64,000 bases of DNA from Gnetum montanum (GCA_015680685.1 MNCI01000808.1:767229-831228), one strand, 5' to 3'; shown: positions 35,758 through 47,480, counted from the stretch's first letter. Program-made: numbers and translations. Notes: generated by a model not told the origin, from the sequence alone.

Positions 35758-37303
35758 TATCCATGGAAATTAATCCAAGACCATGAGATCATGAAGCTCT
35801 TGGGAATCCCTTTTCGATTTCGTTGTCCTACTTCTGCCCTGTGGGAGCTAGTTATCTCTCGTATTCGTAAGAAAAATGAAAAGTGGAAGACTAAGCCCCT
35901 GACCTTGGCAGGAAAATATCTTGTTTGTAAATCCATTTGTGCTTCTACCCATGTGTATTATTCCTCGTGTTGGGATCCTTCCCACACAGCCTATCAAACC
36001 TTGGAGTAGTTATTTCGAGACTTCATGTGGTCATCTAAAGATTCCCAACGAGGTTTTCATCCTGTTGCTTGGAACATTGTCACTCTTCCTAGAAACAAAG
36101 GAGGGTTAGGTCTGTTGAATTCCTACAAACAGGGAATCACCTTAATTGCTAAGTGGTTAGTGCAACATCTGGACACCTATGACATAATTGGAAATCTTCT
36201 CTAGCTAAGGCTTCATCAAAGTTTTCCTAAACATAAGCCTTTTTGGAAAAACATCCATCCTATTAATTGGATTTTCTCTCCTCATTCTATCTCCATTCCT
36301 GGTTCCCATGTTTTCAAAAGCATATGGAAGGCTTGGCAAGTTCTCCACCATCATATTAATTGGTCTAATATCCATCTTAACCCTTATCTCCTTCCCAAGC
36401 TTTACCCTTGGTGGTTACCCTTGACCCCTGCCCCTCTTGCCAGTACTCATGCACGATTAGCCATTATTTGGTACCGGAAGGGAGTGATTTCCCTTAATTG
36501 TCTTCGTCTTGCTAATCAATGGATTTCTTGGGAAGCGTTTGAAAACCTATATGGAGCTTCGAAAGAAATGTGGCTTTGCTTCCACCAGATACATACCTTT
36601 ATTCATCAATCATTACACCTAGATGGTGCTATCCAAGGTATATTTCATGGCCTCTATTGGTCTAATGGGTCAAAAAATTTTCCTTATCGGCCACATGTTC
36701 CCTTCCAATTGTTACACGATTCTTCCGAAGTCATTCTACGCTGCAATAAATCTTGGAATAAACAAGAATCAGAGGATTTTTGGATCTCTCTTTTCAACCA
36801 AATTTGGCATCTCCCGACTCTCCCCAAAATTCAACAATTCCTCTGGTGTTTTCTTCATCAAGGTCTCCCTATCGAGAAATGTTTAGCATACCTTTGTCCA
36901 TGTTTTTTGGCTTTGCCCATTTGCACAGCATGCATGGGAATGGGCTTCTAAGGTTTTTCCATCATGCACTCTTACACAAGAGGCTGTAATGTTTGGTTTC
37001 TTACCTACTAGGTCCACAAACTCTCATTTCCTATGGAAGATCCTTAGGCCCATCATCTTATATAATATTTGGAAACGTAGATGCACCACAGTTTTTCATA
37101 AGATAATTATTTTAAACTCCTTACAACTAACTACTTCAGAAAAAATGCAAATTCTTCGGCATGTTCACTTCCAAATTACAACTCAAGCCCCAAAATTCAA
37201 GATGAATGCTAACCAGTTGTTTTTCTTATTGCATCCATGGAGTCATATCGGAGAACCAAATAATCATCATCATCAAGCCTCGCTTCAGAAGAAAGTCTCC
37301 TAA
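35758..37303 (+). pseudogene. LINE ORF2: RT thumb and C-terminal domain
   Basis: After the gap one frame runs to 36951 with only two TAG stops (36007-36009, 36202-36204). MKLLGIPFRFRCPTSALWE is the K-Y-L-G-x-P block, followed by RKKNEKWKTKPLTLAGKYLV and RDFMWSSKDSQRGFHPVAW. A LINE C-terminal zinc-binding region follows in a shifted frame from about 36887 (HVFWLCPFAQHAWEWASKVF). The first Cys-x-x-Cys part of that region is deleted, and the deletion coincides with the frame change. Coding sense ends near 37303. Confidence 0.85.
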
Positions 37304-38913
37304 TTAAGCCACAATTTTCTACACCATTTGGCCTTTTTCCTCTTTCTTCCATCTTTGCTCTCACTCGACAATCCACATCCTGGAAAGGATTCACACATTT
37401 CAGCAAATGGTTGATCTCTGGACTGCATTTCCACACCCTATGGAGTGCTTAGTTAACATGTTTCCTCTATTTTAGTCTCAGTCATCACAGTTTCTCTTCC
37501 CCCTTTCCTCAATCTATATGTCTTGAAGTAGCTTATGTACTAAATTTTGTTTTCTATTAATAAAATTCTCTTTATGGGGTCCTACACCCCCCCCCCCCCG
37601 CTAACGGGGAAAAAGTAAAATTAAAAAAAAAAAAAACAAAAAAAAAAAAACCTAGAAAATTCAACATGAAAAGTTTTAAATCCAATGTTAAGATCATAAT
37701 AGAAACATTTTGAAGAGGGATTAGGACACAACTAATAAACAAACTGGAAATCATACTAATGTTGACAAGATCTTAGCATGGAAAAATTTAACTGAGCAAA
37801 AATATAAAGATGAAAGAAAATTACCAATTCTACAAATTAAGCATCATGGAAAACTAAGTCACATCGCTCTCCGATACTAAGATTTCATTGCATAAAAAAT
37901 AATTATAGCAAACCAACTTATTCCATCAATGTAAATGTATTGAATAAAAAAACCCAATCCCACAAAAATGTTGGAATAAATCTCATAAAATCCATGCCAA
38001 AAAATTACAAAATAGCGTTGTTTGAAATTACAAATTTAGCATTTAAAATACACTAAATCAACATTTAAAAAATATAAATCAATACCCATCAGCCTACAAA
38101 TAGCATCTTATCATATGGAATGATAAATAATGCACATCCTATGAATATTCACAAACCTAAAACTGTTTATGGAAAAGAATCCAAGATTACATACCTTTGA
38201 ATCTAGATGATGAAAAATTACAAGAGAGAAGAACAAATTGCAAAGATCCAAGAAATATTCATAACTAATTCACAATTTGCAAATACTTCCTCTAGCTCCA
38301 ATCTCCACAACACCTTTCTTGAAACATCAAAGTGTGTAAAGAGAGATAACTATGCAATTTTTAATGGAGTTTGTCAAAACCAAGAAATAGGAGAAAATAA
38401 ACATAAAACTAATGGAATAAATCCATAAATCCTATCCATTACACAAGAAACTACCTCTAATGTTACATAAATTCCACTCTTGGTAAATTAATCAGAAGTG
38501 CAAATACTATAAAATCACTATACCAAAATATATTCCAACATCTTCTCATAATAACAAATAAAACTTATTAATTAATTAGTAAACATGTAGTTACCAATAT
38601 CACATCATAAGTAAGGTCATAAAAAATTACAATATCTTGAAATCAAGCGAATCTTATCATGTCATTCTCATACCAATCTACATGAAATCTTACCACACTC
38701 AATAATAGGATTAGTATACATCTACTAGATGGTAATAAAATATATCTAAATATAAATATAGATAATAACATTAATATATCCAAGCATCTTAAGAAACATT
38801 ATCAAAAAATATGCCAAACTGATAACGTGCATAAAACACCCATCCAAGCATAAGAATTATAAATCTATAAAAAAATCATACCTAACAAGATACCAAAAAT
38901 ATAGGATGTTACA

Positions 38914-39006
38914 TTTTCATCCCCTAAAGAAGTTTCCTCCAAGAAGCTCTCAAGATGAAAAGGCTCTCAAGATGAAAAGAATGTAAGTTGAATTCAAGCT
39001 TCCAAG
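38914..39006 (-). pseudogene. Chromovirus B chromodomain end (detached from 54841)
   Basis: In minus sense the DNA from 54841 continues here across the E6 insertion: KVL (stop) NYHNTTW then KLEFNLHSFHLESLF, which has the spacing of the chromovirus chromodomain V-K-V-L-W-x-x-H-x-x-E-E-A-T-W-E-x-E-x-x-M-R-x-x-Y-P-x-L-F. The LTR begins about 25 bp after the coding end. A chromodomain directs integrase to marked chromatin. The five bases CCAAG at 39002-39006 are the left target duplication of E6. Confidence 0.65.
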
Positions 39007-39463
39007 TGTTGACACATTTAAGCCATCTTATGGAGTAGCATTTATGAACTAGCTTAGTTATATATTTATAATATATATCTATAAATTGGCTGATAGAATC
39101 TTATTAGTTTACAAGTAAAATGTTCTTTGAGTAAAAAATTTCACGAGACTTCTAGACGAAGAACAAGATTTAAAAACCCAAATTTTCATGCCTTCTGGAC
39201 GAAGAACAAGAGTTCTGTATCTTATTTTTCCTAAGGATCAAATTCTTATGTGAACCTAGTGCTAAAGCCACTCACGTTTCCATAGGAGACAGTTTAAACA
39301 TTAATTTACAAACCATATTACCGAAGCATATTTGAGAAACTAAAACATACATATGGCCAAGGGGAGCCGACCTCACGGAAAGATAGAAGCATAGAACAGA
39401 TACTTGGTGAACAGAAACACTGCACATTACCAGGTGACTCTAAAGACTAAACACCATTACACT

Positions 39464-39745
39464 TTATTTATTTAAGGCATATGGAGACATGCTACTATGA
39501 TTATTAAGCCAGGATGCGCCTTCCTGATACTGAATAGGGTATGTCGGATAAGTTGCAATACCACAAAGTCTGCAAGAATTGTAGTAATATTTTTGTTAAT
39601 TTTCATGTATCCAGACTCGCCCCACTCTGTTCCCCATGAATTTTTGGTAGTCCAGTAATCTAAACCTTCTGCGCTGTCATAACCCACAACAGTTACTGCA
39701 TGATTCAATTTATTCCCACAGTAACCTGTGAATATTCCTTGCAAA
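39464..39745 (-). pseudogene. Papain-type cysteine protease, 3'-terminal exon fragment
   Basis: In minus sense the frame reads [20 protein letters not shown], then [19 protein letters not shown]. This includes the catalytic His of the papain family (N-H-A-V) and the active-site Asn in K-N-S-W-G. A single frameshift near 39595 is followed, in another frame, by [14 protein letters not shown], the usual family end, and a natural TAA at 39464-39466. The catalytic Cys and the rest of the gene are absent. The 5' edge of the exon (near 39740) abuts intron-like DNA with AG acceptors. Confidence 0.85.
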
Positions 39746-39985
39746 CAACACGTACATGATTTAATTCCATGAAACACAATTTTATTATGTTAATGCTAAA
39801 ACATTGCCTTCATGAAAATGTATACATACTCCTCTATAGAACAACTTACAGTGAATATTCCCTAAAAAATAGCATGTACATGATTTAATTCCATGAAACA
39901 CAATTTTATTGGGTTAATGATAAAACATTGCCAGAGTTTAATTTCGTGAAAATGTATATGTACTCCTCTATAGAACAGCAACATG
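39728..39985. repeat. Tandem duplication of the protease intron-exon junction
   Basis: Unit 1 (39728-about 39850) and unit 2 (about 39851-39985) share tgaatattcc, gtacatgatttaattccatg, aaacacaattttatt and tactcctctatagaac words in order. In minus sense each unit ends with GGAATATTCAC preceded by an AG acceptor, better kept in unit 2 (TATTTTTTAG). Confidence 0.8.
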
Positions 39986-40315
39986 CAGGGTCTCATTCTG
40001 GCTCACAACAATTTAAGCCTAGGTGGTGTCTTTCAGCGTCATAGTCATCCACGGGCCACCGAGTTCATGTTTCTAATCCATGGTGGGTTGGTTTTGGCGG
40101 GATTTGTGGACACAAACAACCAATTGTTCCAGAAGACTCTGAATGTAGAAGATATGTTTGTGTTCCCTCACAAACTGACGCACTTTCTGCTAAACCTTGG
40201 GCGTTTGCTGAACCTTGGGCATTACCAATGTCATCCATATCAGGCTGAATTCGCAGAACTTGGCACCTCCCTTCTACCATTGGTCTTGTTTAACTATTGC
40301 ACTATTTTTATATAA
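39983..40315 (+). pseudogene. Germin-like protein (cupin) fragment
   Basis: The frame from the ATG at 39983 begins MQGLILAHNNLSLGGVFQRH. It carries cupin motif 1 with the metal-binding residues in place (H-S-H-P-R-A-T-E, then GGLVLAGFVDT), and NVEDMFVFPHKLTHFLLNLG for motif 2, where the metal-binding His is kept but the usual Pro-x-Gly is changed. The C-terminal end drifts out of frame (SQNLAPPF in another frame near 40254). Germin-like proteins are secreted manganese-binding cupins. The signal peptide and first third are missing, so this is an exon fragment. Confidence 0.82.
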
Positions 40316-40358
40316 GGTACCCTTTCATAACACGACGTAACCTTTCATTTCATAACAT

Positions 40359-40520
40359 GTCAGTGTTATGCACAAAGTTGCATAACCAAAATGGTCTGGA
40401 ATTTTAGTTACACGTCAGCGTTGTGCACAATGTTGCGTTACCGAAATGGGCTGTGGGAAAGTCAACGTTGGTTAGCGTTACGCACAAAAAATTAGCCTTA
40501 CCGAATTATGACGGGTAATG
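40359..40520. repeat. Three imperfect 55-57 bp tandem repeats
   Basis: Units start at 40359, 40414 and 40471 with gtcagtgtta, gtcagcgttg and gttagcgtta. Each goes on to gcacaa, then a ttac or taac with cgaaatgg-like end. They lie between the germin-like piece and the A-rich end of the insertion. Confidence 0.65.
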
Positions 40521-43476
40521 GCCTATCCGCCAAACAAACAAACAAAAAAATTAATGTTTGGGTTTTATTAAAATCCAATTGTTATTGGTGAATGAAAGAT
40601 AGCATACAAATAGAAAAAAGGAAAAAGATCATTGGAGTTTAGTTGCTTTCTGTATAAAATGGATTTATATTAACATGTTAATGAGCAAGCAGGGTGTCTA
40701 CTTTCATAACAAGTTGAACTTGGTTTCTATGTTGACTTCTCATTTTCATGAGTAAATGTCTTTTAAAGGAGAAGGACAATAATATTATAGTTACTCATTC
40801 TTACCAAATGGTTAAGTGATAGACAATAGAGGTACCCATAATCATTCACCTTTATTTGAAAGTTTAAAAGATGAATATATCTTTTGGAAGTTGAAATATT
40901 GTGAATTTAGAAGATACTCTAGAACCTACCAATTGCAGAGAGTGAATAATATGAGCAATAAAATAAAATATTTGAAGAGTCATGAAAACATGGAATGTTG
41001 CTAAATTTTCAGATTTCCATTATCTACACATAGTCTTTTTTTTCAAAATGGTATACACTGTCCACTACATAAGCTTTGGAAATTTGACAACAAGGAAGTG
41101 TATAGTTTAACAAAAGCCTTTCCAAATTTACAAATACTTGTGAAAAATCATGAGAGCATCATCCAATATTTTGAAATAAATAACAAAAAGTCATGCTATT
41201 ACCAATAGAAATTGCATCCTGGAGGAAAAGTAAGATGGGTATTTATGGAATAGTAAAAACCTATGTCACCAAATCATTTCAAATGAACAAAATTGAGATG
41301 TAGAAAATAAAAAACATAAGAAATATTTCTTATTCTACAAAATCAGTTGCACCCATCAGAAATAGAAGAAATTAATAAATAATATTTAAGCATTAATCAA
41401 AATTTAAAGGCCTAGACTCAAGTGTATGACACCATGAATTCATAAATGAGCCACAATGCTCGGATCATATTTGTTCTAAGGCTTAAAATGGTGTTAGGGT
41501 TGGTAGATATGACATCAAAACCCCTACAATAGAGAGGAAGCTAGAAACAATCCATCAATCTAGATTGAAATAATAAAGAAACACATGCCTCTCTTGATTG
41601 GATCAGGCTAGAACCGAACAATGATTTCTATGGCTTAGGTAGAGCCATTATTAATAAAAATTATGGTAGAAATGCAATAATGAAGGTGATGGCAGTGCAG
41701 CTACAAGACTCCATTGATGAAGAGTTAGAGAGCATTCATTTTTAATTAAAATAAATGGCATGAGAGTTGAAGTAGCAAATAGCAAATGGTAGAGTTTCCT
41801 CCAAATGTGGGAAGAGGGAGATGTAGTGCATGGTATCAAGTCCATGGGAGATGAACATACCTTGCAATACTTACATGTGTTTGTATAAAAGTGTTCATGA
41901 ATCTCATGATAAGGCTACAAGGTGTTAATAATATTTTTTTAAAAATATATATATTATAGTCTTTAAATTTGGGTAGGGCTTATGGATTAGGTAAGAAATA
42001 AATATTTATGAACATATGAGAAATTTAACTTTATTTATAAAAAATTATATAGGAAACTATAATTAATTCCCCTTGATATTTGTAGTCTCTTATGAGATAC
42101 TTGCCAACTTTGCCATATATTTCTCTAATTCTTGTAACTTCCTATGGTGTTCTCCATGTTATTTGTTACTAAGAAAACACTTGGTAACCATAGATTAAAT
42201 TTCTATTAACTTTCTATTAAAGTTATAACTTATAGGATGGTTATAAATTAATATTCTTAGATAATTGTAATACCCATAACTTTTCATGATAATTGTAACT
42301 TCCCTAAGGTCACTATGAAAGTGCCTTCAAATGGAAGGAATAGTAGGAGGGGGAATTGGGAGGAGAAACTTGGAAACAAATTTGAAGGTTGAAAAAGCAT
42401 GGCTTACTATAGAGATTAATTCAACTTTTTTGTTTTAATCTTCTAAGTTCATTTCTTCCCATTTTTTTAGTTACTTAGCTAATGGTTTAGATAGTATCAT
42501 GATTGGCATTTAATTTTGGGATTTTTTCTAAGATGCTTTTATAGCTATGTTGTTGAAAAATATTAGACTCCTATTAAAATTTACCATAGAAGAGATTATG
42601 TTGTTGAAATGCCTCAAGGGAAATTTAATAGTAATGTGTTAATGAAATTGAATGTTTTGAGCATAAAGCATCTAGTAAAATCTTTGGTATTCTGAGAAAA
42701 CTGAAATAGCTTCATTTTTTTTAAAGTATATTACCTTAGTATTTCTATCATAAACTTGTCAAATTTTTTAAGGCTCTATTGAATGCAATCTTTGACAATT
42801 ATTAACTAGGAAAAAATAGAGACTTGTACTTTGTTGTTTACACAACATTATTGGTAGTATGATAATATTGTCTTTATGAAATTGCTTGTTGAGTTTAGAG
42901 GGTTTGAATAATTTGTAGTTAGATTAAATTGGAATAGCATTATTATGAAGTATTTTCTCATGTCATTTTATCTTTCTTAAATATTTGAGCTTATAGATAA
43001 ATCTGCATTTTTTTCTTTTCTCTTTCTAAGTCCATTGAATCCTACACTATTTCTATTTTTTTTGTGGAACTTTCTCTGTTGGGAAATTAGGACTAGATTA
43101 GCAAAATTGTGCTGAAACATTTTTTGCAAAATTTTCTTTGTTACATGTAATGTACTATAGGAGCTATATAGACCAAGTGATTGGCGAAAATAGGAATCTT
43201 CAACAACTCATAGTATTTGACAAAGAAAGCTGAATTTCTTTAATGATAGCCAATTATAGTTTCATATATAACCCAACCATTTCAAAATTTGCAATAGCAA
43301 ACACATACTCAAATAACCATTGAGTCTATTTGGAGGTATCAAGACCTTGATGTTACTAAATACCAACAAGCACCTAAATCGTATTTGAAGAATAATTTGA
43401 ATCCCATGACTCCCAAGGTCATGAGACTAGAGGCCATCCAATGTTGGTAGTCCCAAATGATCATCAATAGTTCTTT

Positions 43477-43488
43477 TGGTATTAGAAG
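43477..43488 (+). other. E6 primer binding site (tRNA-iMet type), with duplicated leader
   Basis: TGGTATTAGAAG lies 7 bp inside the 5' LTR and resembles the initiator tRNA-Met site TGGTATCAGAGC with C-to-T and G-to-A type changes. The surrounding 55 bp (43465-43518) recur at about 43542-43597 with the second copy reading TTGGCACAAGAAGG. Confidence 0.6.
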
Positions 43489-43916
43489 GAGGTCAGAAAT
43501 TCTATCATCTAAATTCATAATCCTGATATTCCTAGTGTGCCAATAGTTCTTTTGGCACAAGAAGGAGGGCAAGAAAATTTATCATCTACATTCATATTTT
43601 ATTGGTTTATTCATAGAGATTTATAGTCTTAGCACATCAAGAGTCCTTTGTTGCTAGTAGGGCTTAAGAAATTAGATGCTCTTTGGATTCATGATCAAAT
43701 AGACTAATAGTTTAGAAGATTTCAAAGGTTACAAAGAAATTCCTTATTATAAAACTGATTATTTATCAGAATAAGGTTTTTGAGTTTGGAACAAGTAGTG
43801 AAGTAAGGACTAGAAGGATAAGAAGTTCACCTCTTCTATTTGGTTTCTTAGTTTATAAGATAAGGTTAAAAAGATATAAGAGATCAAAGATCAAAAGGAA
43901 CTCTAGTAAGATGGTG

Positions 43917-44580
43917 AATCCACAACTAGTTAATCCTTTGCAAAGAGTTACACCATTAGGATTTCAAAACTACAATGAAACTCCTATGGAAATTTATAAA
44001 TATTTGTCTAAGCCTTTTATCCTTGGAAATGCTTACTGAGCTAAAGAACACATTCACTTATTTGAGTTAGTTTTAGCTCGAGCAAATATTCAATATGAAG
44101 ATCAAACCTATAGGTTGTTTATGGTAAATTTAAAGGATATAGCTCAAATTTGATATTCAAACATACCAAGAAATAGTATTACAAGTTGGAATGATATGAA
44201 AAATCTTTTCTTGGCCTAGTTTGACAATCAATTGGATTAACAAAAACTATACCATGAGCTAGTACAAGCTAAGCAAGGAGTTAAAGAATTAGTTGGATAT
44301 TTCAACATTAAATTTCAAAGAATTTGTGGGCTCTTTTAAAGATAGTATAGACCATTAGATGAAATGATTAGAGATACTTATCTTAAGGCTTTAAATCCTA
44401 ATACTTCAATTTGGTTGAGGATAACTTCAAGCTTGCTAACATTGAATGGCTACTTTAGTGAAGCTATATAATTCGAAAAATAATTAAACTTGAATCATGA
44501 AGAGATTCTCACAACTCAGAAAGAAGAAGAGAAAATGATGATTCCTATGCAAGAGTTTGCTCAACTTAAAGCATTATAGG
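43917..44580 (+). pseudogene. E6 gag
   Basis: The plus frame starts near MVNPQLVNPLQRVTPLGFQN and contains the central gag domain: YSNIPRNSITSWNDMKNLFL, FDNQLD (stop) QKLYHELVQAKQGVKEL, VGYFNIKFQRICGLF, with TAG stops at Gln positions. An acidic Lys/Glu-rich linker without clear motifs follows to about 45200. This is the Tat-type gag arrangement (W-x-x-L-x-x-x-S-I-x-S-W-x-x-L). Confidence 0.8.
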
Positions 44581-45293
44581 GGCCATCTCATGTAAATACA
44601 TAGTAAGATTCTAAGAGAAAAGAATATGAAAGGGGATAGTTAATGAGAGACTTGTTCAACAAAGTGGTGAAACTAGAAAAAGCTTTGCCAAAGGTTAAGA
44701 TTAAGGAAGAAAAGAAAAATAGAAAATATAAGTATCAAGATACTAAGTTAGTAGAAGATGAGGATGAAAATGATCTCTTTGTGTCTAGCTTCCTTGATAT
44801 TAAATTAACTAATTAGCTATTTAGTGTTCATTAAGCAAGTAAATATTCTAATAATGGATCTAGTGATACCTCTTCCCTATCAAGATCTAAAGAGGATATA
44901 TTATTAGATAAAGAGTGTAATAAAAATGAAGAAAATGGGTATAATCTATGATCAGAAGAAAAATCTACTACTTCCAAGACTCCAAATATCATTTCTACTT
45001 CATCTAATAAGAGGATGGTTTTTGAACTAGGTAGAAGAGAGAAAAATAAGAGTAAAATAGATCAAGGCGAGTAAAGTACTCAAAATCAATCTTTTAATAA
45101 ATGGATGAAGAAACTAGATTTTTATGGAGATGGAGAATATGATTTTATTGAAGATATTAAACATGTCAAGGCCAATATTAGCATATATTAATTGTTATAG
45201 ATGGGAGATCAAGAAAGAAAATATTTAGAGCTTATTAAAGGTTAAAGGAGAGTTGGAGAGTTAGAGTTAAGCTATGTATCTAACATTGATAAG

Positions 45294-45540
45294 ATGAAAA
45301 AAACTAGCTATGATTGTACTCTTGATACGGAAGCTCCTCATTTTCTTTTGATAATGAAATTGGAAGACAAATATCCTCCCAATTGTTTAGTTGATTTTGG
45401 AGCTACATGTACTATCATGCCATTGACTATATGTAGAAAACTTTTCTTGACTCTTGAAAAATCTAATAAAAAGATTGTTCAAGTGGACAAAAGTAGAGTG
45501 AAGATTGTAGGTTAGCTACCCAATGTTTTATTAGAAATCA
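45294..45540 (+). pseudogene. E6 protease
   Basis: An open frame of 73 codons includes KLEDKYPPNCLVDFGATCT and IMPLTICRKL, matching the retropepsin signature with DFGA for the usual D-S/T-G-A; the catalytic Asp is kept. RVKIVG near the end fits the family flap region. Processing of Gag-Pol is its role. Confidence 0.75.
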
Positions 45541-45844
45541 TTTCTAAACCCTATATAAAAAGTAGAGCGATGATTCAAGTAGTCAATAGATCATATTCAC
45601 ATTATCTTTTGTTGAGTAGAAGTTGAAGTAAGAATTTCTCTAGTTACATATCAACAAATTATTCACATATGTGACTACCATGGAAAGGGAAGCCAAATCA
45701 AATATACCCATATAGTGAACCTTTGATGAATGAAAAGATTACTTCAAATGGGAAGAACAATGTTGTTGAAAAAAGAGCTTTTGAAACCAAAAGGTATACA
45801 CTTTAAGAAGTTAAATAACTTGGAGAAAGAAGAATCTTAAGATG

Positions 45845-46225
45845 AGAGTAAATGGGAACTATACTTTGATGGTTCTTGTAATTCCAAAGATGTAGGAGCC
45901 AAAGTAGTTCTAGTAAGGGATGATTCCCCAAAAATATTCAAGGTAATTCATCTATCTTTCCTTTGTACTCCTAAAAAATTTGAATATGAAGCTTGAGGAG
46001 TTGAAATTAAATTAGCATTAGAGAAAGGAATCAAGGTAATTACCATAAAAAAAGACTCAAGATTGGTTTGTGAATATATTAAAGGTAATTGTATAGTAAA
46101 AAGCTCATTCTTGTGACCCTATAAACATCTAGTCTACAAAATGTTGGCTTAATTTCATCACTACCAAATAAAACATATAGGTAGAAAGGATAATTATATA
46201 GTAAATGACTTAGTGAAGATAACTT
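45845..46225 (+). pseudogene. E6 archaeal-type RNase H, placed before RT
   Basis: The plus frame reads KWELYFDGSCNSKDVGAKVV, then FKVIHLSFLCTPKKFEYEA, EIKLALEKGIKVITIKKDSR, and YQIKHIGRKDNYIVNDLVKI. These match the archaeal-type (aRNH) RNase H used by Tat elements: W-x-L-Y-F-D-G, x-E-Y-E-A, D-S-x-L-V, and H-I-x-R-x-x-N-x-x-A-D-A-L. The four acidic positions remain readable. It is followed by a linker and then RT, so it lies upstream of the polymerase. In E7 the same kind of domain lies after the canonical RNase H. Confidence 0.82.
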
Positions 46226-46659
46226 CATCATTAGATGTGAAAGGAATAGAAAGTTATGAAGGGGTAATAATTGAGAAAGAACATTAGCTATCAATACCAA
46301 ATAAAATAAAGCATTTACAAGTATTTGAAGATGATGATCAATTGCTTAGATTCTTGAGAAATAAACAAGAATTCAAAAGTCAAATCATACATGAAACAAC
46401 ATCAAGGTTTAAGAAAAATTTTATTCCCAAAAAGATGATTGATTATGAACATGAGTTTAGCAAAAAATTTACTTACAGGGAAAACTATGCAAAATTCAGA
46501 TGATCAAACTTATGAAGTAGTGAATCTTGGATCTATTGATATACCAAATATGTTAAATGTCACAAAAGGAAAGGATTTATAATTCAAGAAAAATTTATTA
46601 TTGCTTCTAAAAAATAATTTGAAAAATTTTTCTTGATGTTATGAAGATCTTAAAAATTT

Positions 46660-47480
46660 TAGATCAGATGTGATGACACAAAAAATTCCTTTGGTAAATA
46701 GTTGTAAGAAAGTTAAACAAAAATAAAGGAAATTCAATCCATCATTTGAGCTATCTATTGAAGCTAAGATCAAGAAGTTGTTGTAAACCAAAATTATATA
46801 TCCAATCCGATATTGAACATGGCTTGCTAACCTCGTTCCAGTAAGGAAGAAGAATGGTGACATTAGGCTTTGTGTAGATTTCAGAAATTTGAATGAAGCC
46901 TCTGGAAAAGATAAATACCTACTTCTTAGAATCGATGAGATGTTGATCAAAGTATCAAGTATAATCAAATGGTTTTCTAGGCTATAATCAGATCATGGTA
47001 GATAAGGGTGATATATATAAAACAACATTTATCACCAAGTAGGGAACTTTCACTTATCAATGAATGCCATTTGGATTGTCAAATGTTGGAGCTACTTTTC
47101 AAAGAGAAATAGATTTAGCCTTTAAAGGTTTAATAGGTGAGTTCGTTGTGGTTTATTTGGATAATATCACTATCTTATAAAAAATAAAGGAAGATCATAT
47201 TATTCATCTTCAATAAGTTTTTGACAGATGTCATGAGTATGGTATTTCATTAAATCCTAAGAAATGTATCTTTGGGGTTAAATCTATAAGTTTACTAGGC
47301 CATGTAATCTTTCAATAAGGAATTGTTATAGATAACTCTTGAATTCAAGTAGTATAGAATATCGAGCATCTTACAAGTAAAAAGTTAGTTAGATCTTTCT
47401 TTGGAAAGATAAATTTCATTAAGAAATTTATCCTTGGATTCACTAAAATTACTAGACCGTTAATGCATATGCTAAAGAAA
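46660..47480 (+). pseudogene. E6 reverse transcriptase
   Basis: Frames read LVPVRKKNGDIRLCVDFRNL, KDKYLLLRIDEML, YKTTFIT, MPFGLSNVGATFQREIDLAF and then FVVVYLDNITIL. The catalytic YLDD has its second Asp changed to Asn. HLQ (stop) VFDRCHEYGISLNPKKCIFG and LLGHVIFQ follow, the usual gypsy RT order. The thumb SFFGKINFIKKFILGFTKIT ends the domain. Confidence 0.88.

Larger units (their letters stand above)
34950..37652 (+). mobile_element. L1-type LINE, 5'-truncated
   Basis: It codes the RT and downstream part of a plant non-LTR retrotransposon ORF2 and ends in an A-rich tail at 37624-37650, after a C-run (37588-37600). The endonuclease and ORF1 are absent, the usual 5' truncation of LINE copies. 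A ctagaaa word occurs both just before the element (34855) and just after the tail (37653) and may be its target duplication. It has fewer stops than its surroundings, so it inserted later than the LTR around it. Confidence 0.85.
32536..38913 (-). repeat. Chromovirus B 3' LTR, split by a LINE
   Basis: In minus sense it starts TGTAACATCCTAT (38913) directly after the chromodomain ORF end, and ends GCAGGGTGTTATA (32536), the decayed form of GTGTTACA. It aligns with the chromovirus A LTR in several segments. Without the LINE (about 34.9-37.65 kb) it would be about 3.6 kb, longer than the 2.6 kb of copy A; part of the excess is repetitive sequence at 34400-34840. No coding frames of note. Confidence 0.7.
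39052..40548. mobile_element. 1.5-kb insertion with protease and germin-like fragments
   Basis: It is absent at the matching point of the 3' LTR (50448-50452, aatta). It is flanked by AACTA (39047-39051) and AATTA (40549-40553), a 5-bp duplication with one change. The right end is A-rich (caaacaaacaaacaaaa). No TIRs or transposase were seen. Contents are a minus-strand papain-type exon, a tandem duplication of intron/exon DNA, a plus-strand germin-like piece and three 55-57 bp repeats. It looks like a non-autonomous element or filler that picked up host gene pieces. Confidence 0.65.
39007..43469 (+). repeat. E6 5' LTR, carrying a gene-fragment insertion
   Basis: The first 45 bp (39007-39051) align with 50408-50452. 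After the insertion the alignment resumes at about 40554 with tttgggtttta and continues to 43469. A decayed TATA (TATGAAAG) is at 42314-42321 where the 3' LTR has TATAAAAG. Its own length without the insertion is about 2.97 kb. Confidence 0.88.

Noticed and set aside
36623-36989. Plus-strand open frames overlapping the LINE C-terminal region
   Set aside because: Out-of-frame shadows of ORF2, which reads through in another frame.
37588-37600. C-run as a functional element
   Set aside because: A simple homopolymer in the LINE 3' end, possibly also affected by sequencing slippage.
39464-40315. A functional host protease or germin-like gene
   Set aside because: The first has only the last exon and a frameshift; the second lacks its N-terminus and ends out of frame.
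39052-40548. Helitron capture
   Set aside because: No TC start, no CTRR end with a hairpin, and a 5-bp duplication rather than insertion between A and T.
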